From Trichaptum fuscoviolaceum (Eukaryota > Basidiomycota > Agaricomycetes > Hymenochaetales > Trichaptaceae): a DNA stretch of 64,000 nt. Position numbers and translations under genes: made by a program. Under the pieces are notes generated by a model. That model had not been told where the DNA came from, searched no databases, and saw only the letters and a program-made list of their open reading frames with translations. This document shows positions 46,325-58,189 of this stretch, in pieces. The stretch is from NCBI GenBank assembly GCA_910574455.1, contig CAJSYZ010000007.1:5265974-5329973 (forward strand), in the 5' to 3' direction. How positions within the stretch are numbered: the first letter of the stretch is position 1; the number at the start of each line of letters is the position of its first letter.

Positions 46325-48281
46325 CCAATAGGACAGTAAGCATAACACCGCAAACTAGTGAAATTAAGCAAATGCGATTTGAATGATATTGAGCTGAATC
46401 TCACCAGACAAAAATGCTGCGCTGTTTTAGGATGTAAGTGGTGATCCAGGAGGCTCGTGGCAAGCATGCGACGAATGCTTGATATCTACTCGCGGCATTT
46501 GTGTTAGTGAAACGAAGACATGGAAACAGGAAACGGACGCACGTTAGAGATGTACAGGAGGTCGGCCTTATATACAAAAGCGACGGAGAAACGAATTATG
46601 CCAGGGGCACCGATGGAAAGTAAGAATAACGAAACGGGCCAGACGAGTCGGGGGACAACGGCGGCTATCCTCAAACATATATGGCCCGAGGTCTAGTTAA
46701 AAAGCCATAGCGACGGATCCATATCGGTGAAATTTGGAGATGCCCTGTACGCAACTTCTACTTTCGAACGTAAAGGTTTTGGAGCCGCGATAGATATGTT
46801 TTCCAGCCTAAATCTGCGAGCTGGACTGTCGTAGTTCCCAGAGCTCGCTAGTATCCACGTGCTATTAACGTGGCAACAGTTCCTGGCCCTAGCAAGGTTG
46901 CCTGCAAATCATAAGAGCTTTGACGATGTCCTGGCGACCAGAGGGCGTTGGAATTGATAGCAGTTCGCAACTTCAGCCGGAGTCCCCGACGATATTGAAA
47001 TAGACGCGGCCTCGGAAACTGAGAAGCGATAGTCAATTTATATCCTGGGCTTCTGGCTAGTCTCCGGATGACCAACATCACGCCCGAATGAACAGAAGAT
47101 CGCGTATCCAATGCCGTCGCTTGAGTTGTGATGATGCCTCGGATCTGGGAGTTCGACTTCCTGTTCTGCTGCATCGGATAGCTGCAAACGTGCGAGTGCA
47201 TCATTGCCTATGTGCAAAACAATTGAAGACTATGCACTTCAGCGCTCCAGCACGGCGATTGTTCGAGGAGTTTGACAGGTATCTGATACGAGTAGGACGG
47301 CCAGTTTTGCGTCAGCGTGTTGTACTGCATTCTTGAAAGTCCGTTTTGCTTTTGTTACAGTCCGTTTGGGAGAAGAAGGCTGATGGTAAACTTGAGTCGT
47401 GGGTGCACGAATTGAAGGGAAGGGAAGAGGAAATAAGCTGCATCCGTTTTTGGAAAGCGCACACCCTCAAAAGGCACCGACGAGCTTCGGTGCCTTTACA
47501 TTCACCACAGGCATCATCATGCCTTTCAATCCAGGCAATTCATTCATTAGTTGGTGGTTGTCAATAATGTATATCAATATCCGGAGTCCCCAGACCGTAA
47601 ATGACCCATACCAAGCGGATAGATAACCTTCTGAGGTTGCGTATTGGATATGGCTTCACCAATTATTATCAGGTACCGGCTTGACAACCTTGTGTGCACC
47701 GCGAACAGGTACGTGGTCTCGTCATCTAGGGACCGTAAGGGTAGCGGGCTGATTAACCACCAATTCAATGCAGGTTAATCATTCGTCTGCTTACGGCTTT
47801 CAACGATTATTGTCCCGGACTACACGGGGACTACCGTGACTCAGTCTAACGTCAAAACAGTCATCATTCCCCGCCCTTTAGTACCATAACAAGTTGTCAT
47901 AGCGGTGTGCGCAGAGTTGAGAGCGTACCGTCGAAGGACTACTCGAGCATTCCATTTCAATAACCGAGGCCCAGTTTAGAACAAATACACGAATTTTTTG
48001 TCCCTTTTTGCCGGCACTTTTACATGACGCAAGGCGGGCATCGGCTGCTCTTTTAGTCTTGCGCTCTGTGTCTCAGTGTCTGAGCTCCGGTGAATGCTGT
48101 CCCCTCCCGCGAGTCGGGAAAGGCACAAGGCTCCCAAGGATGTGGAGTTCATCCAGGCTCATGTCGACGCCGGGCCATACGAGCGAGGAAATTTGTTCCG
48201 TTGATGAAACAGAGTCCACGCATCCTTAGAACATTCCAGTGCTGGTGACGTCTTCGACTTGGTTAATGTCGATAGGCATGG
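46325..48281. other. Intergenic gap with a small hairpin
   Basis: No gene can be supported in this ~2-kb stretch. An 11-bp perfect inverted repeat (AAAGGCACCGA ... TCGGTGCCTTT, 47470..47497) could form a stem-loop with a six-base loop. Its role is unknown. Confidence 0.35.
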
Positions 48282-48866
48282 ATGAGTTCTGTAGGTTGCT
48301 CATCCTCGGGCCTCCAGACCGTTCCCTGTGGGATTATGGATACCGCGGACTGCGGTGGAAAACCAATGCTTTCCTGCTCGCTTACCATCGCATCAGTTTT
48401 GCTTAGCGGAAATGAACTGACGGTCTGGGATCAACCGTTTACGCTGAACGGACTTACGGTATTTAATTACGAAAGAAGCCTCGACGGTAAGGAAAAGTGT
48501 TCCGAGGAAGTTCGCACCACTTTGAAGATCGCCGTCATTCTCGGCTTGTTTTGTTGTGTTTCGAGCTTCGACGCCGTAACGGACTGCTCGCATGATCGAG
48601 AAAGCTCTCCTTCGCTGCACCACATCGAAAGATCGCTATCCCAGCTGACCTCGCTCGCATCATTCTTTGTCGGCTTACGTCTTGTACTATCACCTCAAGC
48701 GCGTGAGTACGGGTCCGATTCCGCGAATCATCTGCTTCTTCATCAGTATCAAAAACTTCATCTAGTGTCAAAAACTTCATCTAGTTATGGCGAAACGCTC
48801 ACAAGTTCAGATGAAAAGTTACTACTTTGGTCAGAAAGGAAACACTCTGATCAGGTATGTATGTAG
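48282..48866 (+). other. Unsupported 194-codon open frame
   Basis: This is the longest intronless frame in the 46.3-49.6 kb gap. It is Ser/Leu-rich and has no recognisable motif. Opposite-strand frames of 76-81 codons overlap it. It contains a local tandem repeat (AAAACTTCATCTAGT twice near 48750-48785). It may be a lineage-specific gene, but chance is equally likely. Confidence 0.2.
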
Positions 48867-49637
48867 TTCTGCCGTCGGAAAGCGCATGTGGATTATCCGG
48901 ACACCGCGACATTCTCCGCGTGCGTAGCCACTCAGAAGCAGCGCCCCCAGCAGCTTTCTTCACGCCCCGATTAATCCCTAATAGGACAAGACGGGGTCAG
49001 TTCTACGAAGTGGTGGCCATTAAACGACTCACTATTCGCAAGCTTTGATATACGCGTACAAGGTTTTGCCGTTCACCCAAACCTCCGGGTAAAAGCCTAC
49101 TTGTTCAAGCAATGTACGCCCATCTTCGTTTCACAGATCGAACGAATAGCCAATGAAGTTCATGATAGAGAGCAATCGATGAGATTGCGTCCAGGGGAAA
49201 AGAGGTAATTCCGAGGACGTTTGTGCGACGGAATCCCTTCCCGTCAGCAACAGTCGCACAGGGCACGAGGAAAAGCTTGCCAGACCGAGACTGCGTCCTC
49301 GTTCGGACTGCTACTCGTAGTATTTCGTAGGGTCTCGGCTAATCGTGTCAATGCAAGAGTAGGGTAGGAGCTGTCAAGGAAATCAAGCTGCCGCAGCTTC
49401 CTTCCACTAAGTGAAAGGCGCGCCTGGCTCAGTCTTCGCCTTTCGAGATTGATCGACTTCGAAGGGAATAAGAGTTCATAAGGTGTAGAGCGTATCCGCT
49501 CATAACAAACTGCTCGCGAGAGCATTACGTTCATACTGATAATGAAGATGGGTAGTATTATACAAAATATGGAGAGTAAAAAATACACTTATCACCACGA
49601 AAGATATAAATAACATCACGAAGTCCCAGAGATCATT
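48867..49637. other. Gap downstream of AP-2 sigma, with a weak open frame
   Basis: A 114-codon minus-strand frame (49244..49588) starts with a hydrophobic segment (MYFLLSIFCIILPIFIISM) and ends shortly downstream of the AP-2 sigma gene. It has no recognisable domain and is not called as a gene. Confidence 0.25.
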
Positions 49638-50426
49638 TCACTCAAGCTTCTCAAGTTCGTCTAGCCGACCTAACACGACATCTTTGCTCGTTTCTTCAAT
49701 TTCGCCTGCAAGGAATATTTCGTCGAGGATTGCGTACACCTGCGGCAAGGGTAAGTTACAAAATAAACCATTTTTGTCGAGGGACCTATGAGTGCAAAGT
49801 TTGGCGAACGCACCTTGTAGAAGTTGAACACGAGATCCAACTCGCAGACGTTCTCGAAGAACGCGTCTAAACAGCGAAGTCACGATCAGACGTGTCCCAA
49901 CGGGGTCGAAACGACGAAGACTCTCACCAAGCACCTCCACGAACAGGTGGATGGCCTCCAGGTACGCGAGCTCGTTGTCATTCGCATCCACGCAGACGCA
50001 GAAGAACAGACCAGCGTAGCGCCGGTACACGACCTTGTAGTTTCGGAACTTCACGAACCGTTCAGTCGGCCGGACGAGATGCACGGCTACAGCGACGTAC
50101 CTCTACAAAGTTCGATTGGTATTTCTGGTCTCGGGGAGCTACCAGACGGTGGACTTCGCCTCTTAGGCGGACCTACGCAAAGCGCGCCTTGAGATATGTT
50201 ACGAAGAGGATCGAGAGGACGTCGCATTCACACCTTCTCGTCGTCGTCAAATGGCACATACCACTTGGACAAGCGTGTTTTTCCTTGCCGATTCTGCAGT
50301 TCACAGCGAAGTGTAAATTAGGGTCCCGCGAACGCATAAAAGAATTCATTCCCATAACACAAGTAAGCCAAATGAATTCCTCGAGAAGAACAAGCAACGC
50401 ACCTGAACCAAGATGAAACGTATCAT
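49638..50426 (-). CDS. AP-2 clathrin adaptor complex, sigma (small) subunit
   Basis: Six exons (50403..50426, 50234..50293, 50101..50172, 49928..50048, 49814..49866, 49638..49739) give 143 residues, the normal sigma-subunit length. [20 protein letters not shown] opens the longin-type fold. [40 protein letters not shown] and [15 protein letters not shown] follow. [20 protein letters not shown] ends the domain. NFYKVY and FLAGEI, rather than the NFEKAY and LLGGE of AP-1, identify AP-2, which acts in clathrin endocytosis at the plasma membrane and binds dileucine signals. The first exon is 24 nt and holds only the first eight residues. Confidence 0.96.
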
Positions 50427-51602
50427 CGTTCCAACAGGCCAACCCTTCCTTCCTCCAGCCAGATGACCACGTTGTTAGTGTCGGGCTTTCCTTATGCTAA
50501 ATTGAATACAGCTGAGACACTAGGAGTGCTTGATGTCGACGAGGAAGAGCTTTGGTACTTTGGCTACCGCCATAATTGACGTTCTGCGAACTTCAACTTG
50601 AAGTTGATTACGTCAGATGTTCTGTAGTAGTAGTAAAATGATGCGCCGGCGACGCTTCAACTTCAACTGGACTAGAATTAGAACGTCGTGCGCTGTTTTA
50701 CATTCGGCATTCCCTATCAAACCTATTATATACTAAAAGAAAGGTTGACATCAATCCTACTGCTAACTCTTGAATCTTCTTAGGCAGAGAAAGGAGCATC
50801 CGAATATCCATAGCTACCGTAAAATCAACGTTTCCTCAGGGCCTCCTAATGTACATTGAAGATTGGAACCATAATCGAAAGCTACGGGTGAACAGCACAC
50901 AATCTTAGTCTCGAAGTTTCCCCATTCTTCACGCCCTATGACTTCTCCGAGTTAGTCAGCATCGTATCCTTTGTAACTTCTCTTTCGCTCACTTCCTTAC
51001 CTACATGTGCAGATGCTGCAGCAGTCTGAGTCGGCCGGGAACCTGGGAATGTCGAATCGTTCTTTGCGTTAGCGAATTGTATGTTTGTTTATTAGCAGTC
51101 TTGGTTGACCACCGTCGTTGATCTTTTTGCTAGACAGACCTTGCAAGTCAAAAAAGACTTCAATTCAGGTTCAGTACGGAGTTCCATCCTATGCACTATT
51201 TCTTCGCTGATAATTTTTCATTTCCTCATAATTTGTAGGGAAAGACTTGTTCTTACAGCACCAGTGCATAGTATCAACTGTGACGTCATTGGGAGTCGCA
51301 CCACGAGTGAGCACGAGACGTTTCGAGTAAAGCTGTGCTATTCAACTCCTATGCGGCCCAAAATGGAAATATAGATGCCCCGCATTTGTAGGACCCAGTT
51401 CTGACGTCATTTTTTACAATGCTACCTCGAAGGCGTCATAAGTGACGAGTTTAATCTCTTATCTTCGCGATCAACAGGGTCCAGTTGAGGTGTATAAGTA
51501 GGAGCAATGGATCGAAGGGCAACTATCTCATCAACCCACCTGCCTCTCTCAGAACAAGCATATTCATCCCCGCCTTCAACACCACTCTTACATCTCAACA
51601 CC
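50427..51602. other. Intergenic gap between divergent genes, CsbD-like promoter
   Basis: Promoters of AP-2 sigma and the CsbD-like gene must lie here. TATAAGTA at 51493..51500, 103 bp before the CsbD ATG, is a plausible TATA box. No coding evidence. Confidence 0.45.
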
Positions 51603-52035
51603 ATGTCTTCCACCAATAACACCACCGAACCCAAGTACGTTACATTATCTTGTCATCTCTGAATGTCATAACTTATCTTGTGCTTGTTTCTCTAGCCAAA
51701 CTACCGGCCAGTACCACTCGATAAAGGGGAACGTCGTCGAGGCCATCGGTAACGCTACCGGCGCCGATTCCTGGACTCAGTCTGGAAAGGAGGAACATCT
51801 CAGCGGCGAAGCTGAGATCAAAGCCGCGCAGGCGAAGGCCTACGTCGAGGGCACTGCGGACCGCGTTGCCGGAAAATACGACGCCGTCGCAGGTGCCGTG
51901 ACTGGTGATAAGACCCAGCAGATCAGTGGTAAGCATGCGCCATCATATGAGCACGGGATTTTAATTTTAATATGTTACTTTGTAGGAAACGCACAGCACG
52001 ATAAGGGTGTTGCGCAACAGAAAGCGAACGAATAA
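51603..52035 (+). CDS. CsbD-like small hydrophilic stress protein
   Basis: Three exons (51603..51634, 51696..51928, 51986..52035) give 104 residues. The CsbD-like repeat pattern is clear: [34 protein letters not shown], then [20 protein letters not shown] and [16 protein letters not shown]. Such Gly/Ala/Lys/Glu-rich proteins resemble bacterial CsbD stress proteins and are usually abundant in stationary or stressed cells; the biochemical role is unknown. The protein is soluble, without signal peptide. A TATA-like box lies about 100 bp upstream, which fits a strongly regulated gene. Both introns are short and canonical. Confidence 0.92.
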
Positions 52036-52791
52036 ATGATGATTGTTGTAATTTAGAAGTCATATAATGTATTATGGTTGCAAATTATTTGTGTCGTCCT
52101 TAATTAACATTTTGTATGAAAGAGAAGAGATAGTCTGTTTACATGACAATAATCCTATCCTCATCAAAAACATTGAAAAAATATTTTCGAACGTATGCGT
52201 CGAACAAACACATGCTTAGACATCGGCATTTGTTTTCGATCAACCGATCTTGGATTCCTGCATCGGAGCACACCGGTAAGGTTGGACAAGGATTGACCTC
52301 CTCCCAGCGGTGCTACCTCCCTCGGTCTACAATACATCTCTCAATATTATAGTACATCTTGTTCAAAAGTTACGGTTAATTATGAGATACATTCCCTGGT
52401 AACAGTGAGTCAACATTTGGGTAAAGGAACCCAGGGTTCCAAGTTCTTGCCACTGCGGTCGCAGTCTGGACTGCATCATGATGCCGAATTTCCACCGCCA
52501 GTATATGTAAGTTGTAGCGGATATTTAAAACCAATTTCATCATTAAATCCGGCGCGGTAAGTTGTAACTTGAACGGATCTGCCGGCATGTTCTGGTTTCC
52601 CTGATCCCAAGTATGAAAAGGCAAAGCAAACAAATATTATTTTGACTTCTGACCATCACTTCATCTCCGAAAAAAATTGCTAGGTTATCATTTTCGTCAA
52701 GAAATTCCAGAACATCAAACATGTATCATGTAACTATCATCAATTCCGAAGGTCAACAGGTACCAGCATTCTTATTTTACCATGCAGTCCT
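52036..52791. other. Gap between convergent CsbD-like and DM9 B genes
   Basis: Two 3' untranslated regions are expected. No coding evidence. Confidence 0.4.
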
Positions 52792-54425
52792 TTATCCGCT
52801 GTGCGCGAGAACCTCGTAGTTGTCCTCAATGAACTCCTCAGTTCCGTACGGAATAGCCGCTACAATTTTGCTTTGAGTTAGTAGCTAAATGATAGCTGGC
52901 CGTGTTATTTGAGCTTACATGGGGCGCCCTCCCAGACTTTTCCGCAGTGAGTTCCTACTTGGTCACCCTTGCGATCGGTGATAGCAGCCTTGCAGATGTA
53001 GAGAGGCGTGACTTTGTTACCGGTCTGGTACGTCGGCGCAGATCCACCTCTGAAGGGGAAAAGGTAGAATAGTTGAGAACAACTGTAGTGGAAGTTGGAG
53101 GTTGTTCATAACTCACTCAACCGGGTCGCCTTTACCGAGGGCCTTGAACTTGGAGAGGGAGAACGCTCCACTGAAAGGAACCCACGTGAGGGCCGCCGTG
53201 CTTTGAGCGACTTCAAAGTCTGGAACCTATGTGTACATACATGAACATGGGATGCCGTCGATAAATATCAGTTTTAACAATGGAAATTTCTTACGAAGTA
53301 CTCCTTGCCACCATAGCCGATCGCACATTGGCCTTGAGTTTCGGCGCTGAATTTTCCTGGGTCTGCCATGGGATTGAGCACGACTCGTACCCGATCAGTT
53401 GGGGAGTGTGTCACTTACGCTTTCCGTCCTGAGAGGCAAGACATTATTGCGGTAAGGGGTCTAATGTAGTGAAAAAGAACAGCAGATCACATACCTGATA
53501 GTACGCGCGCGCAACGTAGATGGGACCTCCGTCGGACTGGTTACCGCCCACGACTTTGTTAGGGGCCACTATGCCAGATTGGGGGCCAGACAACTGCAGA
53601 TTTGTGATCAGCGAGTCAGCATGCTATGTGAGGATGTACATGTAAGACGCACCCAGGTGATAAAAGACATGTGTGATGAATATTCGATGTTGATTCGAGG
53701 CTGAGGTGATGATAGAAAGCGACGCTCAGGTGTGCTGTTTTATAGACAAGGGTATGAGGATTAGCGCTCGGACTTTGGCCAGAACGAGAACAAAGAGGCA
53801 ATTTTTTGCCTCTAAACCGCGGATATGTACAATATGTGGGTAATTGTTACATATCACTACCATGCACCACATATGTGCGACGCCACTCTTCCAATCCATC
53901 AATGCCTCATGGAGACTTTGTTCGCTTTGTGGTTGAATGGCCGATGCACGTCGTAGCAGTGACCGCCATTATCGAACATACGGGATAAGATAACGCGTTG
54001 CTACAGAGGTGAGTCCCGTTCGACACATGTACAAAGGAGGTGCTTCCTTTTATTCGATCGCGAGGAAGGGGGGCGGCGCGTGTATCCAGCAACCCCACAC
54101 GTATCAACTTGGCACGTTTGACGGCTTGAATGGAAGAGGGTTGGATGCGAGCAAGGCACGGAATGGAATGAGCTCGACCAAAAATCATATCGTAGAAAAC
54201 GACGATGAGTCCTTAAGTCCTAGATATTGCTGAGGAGGGCGAAGGGCGGGAATGCGCTCCAGCAGGTTCTTGTTGCTACAGCGTGTCTGTACGCAGTACA
54301 CTCTTGACGAACGTAATGGGGCGCATGCGCCTCAGAAATATCCCGAGTAAGGAACACGAGTTCGTTAATCCAAGGGGTCTCGGCGAACAATTGTCCTAGA
54401 TTTATCCCATGGCTGCAATGTTTAA
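52790..54425 (-). repeat. Segmental duplication unit B (DM9 gene plus about 750 bp upstream)
   Basis: Reverse-oriented counterpart of 32715..34300. Similarity begins at AGGACAATTGTTCGCCGAG (reverse strand, near 54395) and continues to the stop codon of the DM9 gene. Unit B has a short insertion relative to A near 54270-54300. Confidence 0.85.
52792..53670 (-). CDS. DM9/DUF3421-domain protein, copy B
   Basis: Seven exons (53653..53670, 53495..53593, 53419..53428, 53295..53362, 53117..53226, 52919..53049, 52792..52859) give 167 residues, the same length as copy A. Exons 1, 3, 4, 5 and 6 have identical sizes in the two genes, including the 10-nt exon 3. Key features are GGPIYVARAYYQDGKHPGKF, CAIGYGGKEYF, WVPFSGAFSLSKFKALGKGD, YICKAAITDRKGDQVGTHCGK and NYEVLAHSG. 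Both copies look intact. The copy-specific segment LSGPQSGIVAPNKVVGGNQ differs most. A TATAAAACA box (53735..53743) precedes the start. The fungal role is unknown; carbohydrate binding is suggested only by animal DM9 proteins. Confidence 0.9.
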
Positions 54426-55068
54426 TCTTGCTTAACAGCGATCTCCACAGCTCATAAGTTGTATCGTAATCTGTCATTACAGTGTATCCGATTCATTTCC
54501 TTATTTGGACTTGTATCCGATTCCGTGTATCCGTTTCTTCCTGTATCCGATTCATTTCTATATTTGAACTTCCCCTATTTGGCAGTTGTGGCGAGAATAA
54601 TTACGTTTCCCTATATGGCAGTTGTGTCCGTTACAACCTCCTTTAAGAATGTGTGACATGTCCTTATGCATGGCGCTTAGCTCACACGCTATCATCACGT
54701 GTTGACTTAACGTGCTTGCGTTGTTCACACGTACTATTAAGCACGTGCACTTTGCGCGCTCGCGACACGGAGAGTAAAGTCACGTGCCATCAGCACTGAA
54801 TCGATTTGCGCGTCCGTTGCAAGCATGCGCCGCACGCATGCACACTCAAATAAATTTGATGTTTTATTGGAAATCTCTCTCATATAATGTTTAGACTCAG
54901 TAAAATTCAGCTCAGAAGATCATGCACGATATTTAAATTAAATTAATGAATTAACTGTAGATTAGAGGTAGACAGACAAAGACAATGAGCGAGACAACAA
55001 ATGAATGGAGACATGTGATTAATAAGCGCCGCCACAGGGATTAAGCGCCGACGCACTGCGACGACAGT
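54426..55068. other. Gap with diverged short direct repeats
   Basis: TGTATCCGATTCATTTC and shorter variants (TGTATCCG) recur four times between 54482 and 54570. CCCTATTTGGCAGTTGTG / CCCTATATGGCAGTTGTG occur at about 54573 and 54610. They look like a decayed tandem or terminal-repeat region. The 54840-55020 part is A/T-rich. No coding evidence. Confidence 0.4.
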
Positions 55069-57045
55069 TTAGCCTACGCAATAATCATATATTAGCATGA
55101 CATTAGAGTTGCCCGTAATAAACTCACCGATGTTGTTTGCGGCTTCACGCCAAGTTGATTCCGTCACAACCCGCGTGCTTCGTCTAGTAGCGGGCGGTGT
55201 CGGTTTAGGCACGGTCTTTTTCAGGGACTTTGCAGGCGGTTTGGTCTTCGTCTTCGTCTTCGTCGCCGCGGGCGGCTTGACTTTCGTAGCTGCATTCTTT
55301 GCAGGGCGGCCTCTAATACTAAATGTATTAAATTCAAATAGAATGCAATAAATTAAATCATACCTCTTTTTCTTCGATGATACGTCGTTCGTTGTCGATG
55401 TAAAGTCGGGTTGAGTCATGGGAGGGCCAAGGTCAAGTGTGGCCACTCGAGACGAAAGCCCAGGCGTGGCTTGCGATGTCGTCGTGCCTGTATAAGAGAA
55501 TGTAAGCAAGTGATACAAGATAGAGTAATTAATAACATACCCTCAATGAAATCCGAAGAATCAATGTTCATCTGATCCACATTGTGATCCACATCCATTG
55601 CAGAAGCAGAAGCAACCCCCGTGATGACTTGAATCCCACCAATGCTTGTGTGCGACTCGACGACAGCATTGTTGGCTACACTTGGGGCTGGCGGGGCCGC
55701 ACTTGCGCCCGTAGACAGCACACGGACATCATGGTCTTCGGTTGCGGAAACAGGTGCCTTGTCGAGTTCTATGGGAACGGGAGCTGCGTCGGAAGCAGGG
55801 GCTGTGACTGCGACGGGGACTGCGACTGCGTCAGATGCAGGGACTGCGGAAGCGTCGGCAATAGGGACTGCGTCAGATGCAGCTGCGTCGGCAACAGGGA
55901 CTGCAACTGCTGCTGAAGCTCATCTACTAACACATATTAGAGGTGTTGCGAACAAATGAATATGTTACGAACCTTGGTATAGTTTTGCAGTTGCGTAGTT
56001 TGCCCAAGTATCACCTATGTTGTGCAGCTTGAATACACTTGAGGTGGTATACTCGGCCTCAACAGTACTGACTGCCAAACTATATGCTTGTGTCAGTAGC
56101 TGAAGCGACAACGAAACAGACAGCTTACCTGTGGACAATAGGTCCAGTAGGGCCCTTCAGTGCATATTGCAAGTGAATCATCCCCTCACCGACTTTTGAT
56201 CTACCTCGGCCCAACAAGGCGACGGCAATCTTTTGCAAGACATCCGTCAGGTGAGTCTGGTTTCTATTAAGTATTGTTAGCATACAGTCTCAACGAATAT
56301 GAGAGTACGTACTCGAAGATCACTTGATCAGGAACATGGTCGTCGAAAAATGCCTTGTTCTCAGCATTCATCGCTGCAGCCTCCACTTCGTACTCCTTGC
56401 GCTTTTCGTCGGACAATCTATTAAACATATCAGATCGAATACGTTGGCGCTCGCTAGCAGTCTTCGAGGGGTCGCCGATGTCCTCCATGCGGACTGCGAG
56501 TACCTCGGCAATTTCGTCTTGATAATCGACACAGAAAACGGCGAACGGTGTCGCCTTCGTGGGTTTCGGTGCTCTACCGAATAGCTCGGCCAGGACTGCT
56601 GCGTCCGCGCTGTTCACATCGATGCCCAGGGAGTCGGTCGATGTCGTGAATATGCCGCGGCGCGCAAGCTTCGTCTTCCGTCGCGCATCCGACATTGCCT
56701 GGTTCCAGAAGTAGCGGTTGAGACGCTGGCAAAAAAGTCATGTCAGTTAAAGGAGATGAATTGACGAAGACAACTCACCTGCGTCAGCTCGCTCACGTTG
56801 TACGATGGGCCCAAATCGTCTGCAAATCGAATCACAAATTCGGTCAGCGCCGTGGCAAAGAACGTGCGGCGAAGGGTATTTTTCCTGCGCGTTGGGAGCG
56901 CTAGGAACGTAGGCACCATCGACTGCAGGAAATCAACCTGCGGGCCAGTAAAGCACATCACTGGGCGCCCAGTCTGGAGAGGTCGGAGAGGGGCCGGACG
57001 CGCCTTCGGCGAGCCATGCAGAGGGGATCTAGCGCGCAAAAGCAT
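55069..57045 (-). CDS. HMG-box-like, AT-hook-containing protein (lineage-specific)
   Basis: Eight exons (56779..57045, 56313..56725, 56129..56263, 55973..56079, 55541..55918, 55364..55487, 55128..55312, 55069..55073) give 537 residues. The N-terminal helical region (FTGPQVDFLQSMVPTFLAL) is followed by an HMG-box-like stretch (ATPFAVFCVDYQDEIAEVL, then MFNRLSDEKRKEYEVEA). After an Ala/Val/Pro/Asp repeat (VADAAASDAVPIADAS) come an AT-hook-like RGRPAK and a Lys/Thr/Pro-rich basic tail. Such composition suggests DNA binding in the nucleus. The predicted last exon is only 5 nt (GC TAA); this is the least certain part. ATG lies in a good CCACCATG context. I do not recognise a named orthologue. Confidence 0.75.
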
Positions 57046-57126
57046 GGTGGACAGGTGAATCGCGCGAAGACAAGAAGAAACAAAAAAGGGGGTGGGGTGG
57101 GGGGCGGAGATGGAGGACAGGCTGCT

Positions 57127-57695
57127 CTACTTACGACTTTTAAATATCTCGAATCCCCCAACCTTCCGTCTATCGGCCCCAGTCCCGGTAGAACCTCGTA
57201 CACAGGCATACGCGCCCGCGATGGCTTCAGACGCGCCAGTCATCTGTAATTACCCAAATATTGAATTGTAGTTAAGAAGAAAAAAACCAAATGACTTAGC
57301 CAAGGATTCAAGCTCATCGGACCCCTCGCCTTCGTCACACAACATGCCAGTAAGCGCTATCACTATATTCTAGATAAATCGTGGTTGAGAGGGAAAAAAT
57401 ACGAATGAATTACCCTATAGTATCAAGCTCATCGGACACCTTGCCTTCGTCACCTAATCTGCCAGTAAGCGCTGCCAGTCGTCTCTCGACTAGCTTCCCT
57501 AGCTCATCGGATTCTCTTTTTTCCACTAATTTAGCTTGCATGCGATTGCTTTAGCATTCAGGAACTAACTTGGCGTGCACAGCATTGCATCGGAAGCATA
57601 AAGAATAGAATTGGAGTTAGTTGCGCAATGTTAGACCATTGTCATGAACAGCTTACATTTTCGCCTTCTACTTCGTCTGACATAGACGAAGACAT
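57127..57695 (-). pseudogene. Possible small acidic-protein gene with a duplicated exon
   Basis: ATG at 57695 opens a 39-nt exon (MSSSMSDEVEGEN) ending at a GTAAGC donor. Two further minus-strand segments are near-repeats: 57424..57472 (ALTGRLGDEGKVSDELDT) and 57306..57355 (ALTGMLCDEGEGSDELES). A third frame (57127..57243, MTGASEAIAGAYACVRGSTG onward) precedes the HMG-like gene. I could not join these into one frame. It may be a degenerate gene or have unusual splicing. Product unknown. Confidence 0.3.
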
Positions 57696-58189
57696 GTGGC
57701 AAGGTGGCAAGACTTAGGTCCCATTGTTTGATAGTGAAGAAAGAATCATTTATTCTTTTTTACGGAGCGAATTAGTGTCACAAAAGTACCCGAAATTCAA
57801 ATTCACTCACCCAATGGTTTCAGAATACATTCATGTACATCGTGTACCTGACAGGATAAATATTTTTAGTGTGCGGTCAAAGAGATAGACGTAGACGACT
57901 TTACTCAATAAGGTACTGGATAGATCCCGGTGACTTCTTGCCCCGGATTTTTTAAGTCTATTGCGAGTTTCGAATTACTCTTTGGCGATCATTCATCACA
58001 ACTAATTGAAAGATTTGACAGCACTGCATTAAGGGTAGTTACTAATTACAGGAAATGGTGCCGAAAATCGAGAAAAGTGGAAGAAATTTTTGGGAAAGGA
58101 TCGAAGACGGCGTATTACACGAGGGAAGTACAGTAACGGAAGAGTGTAATTCATCGAGAGAAACTGAAGTGCATTGCATGACATGAATG
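57696..58189. other. Intergenic gap
   Basis: A/T-rich with no supported gene. A 68-codon plus-strand frame (57930..58136) is unsupported. Confidence 0.4.
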
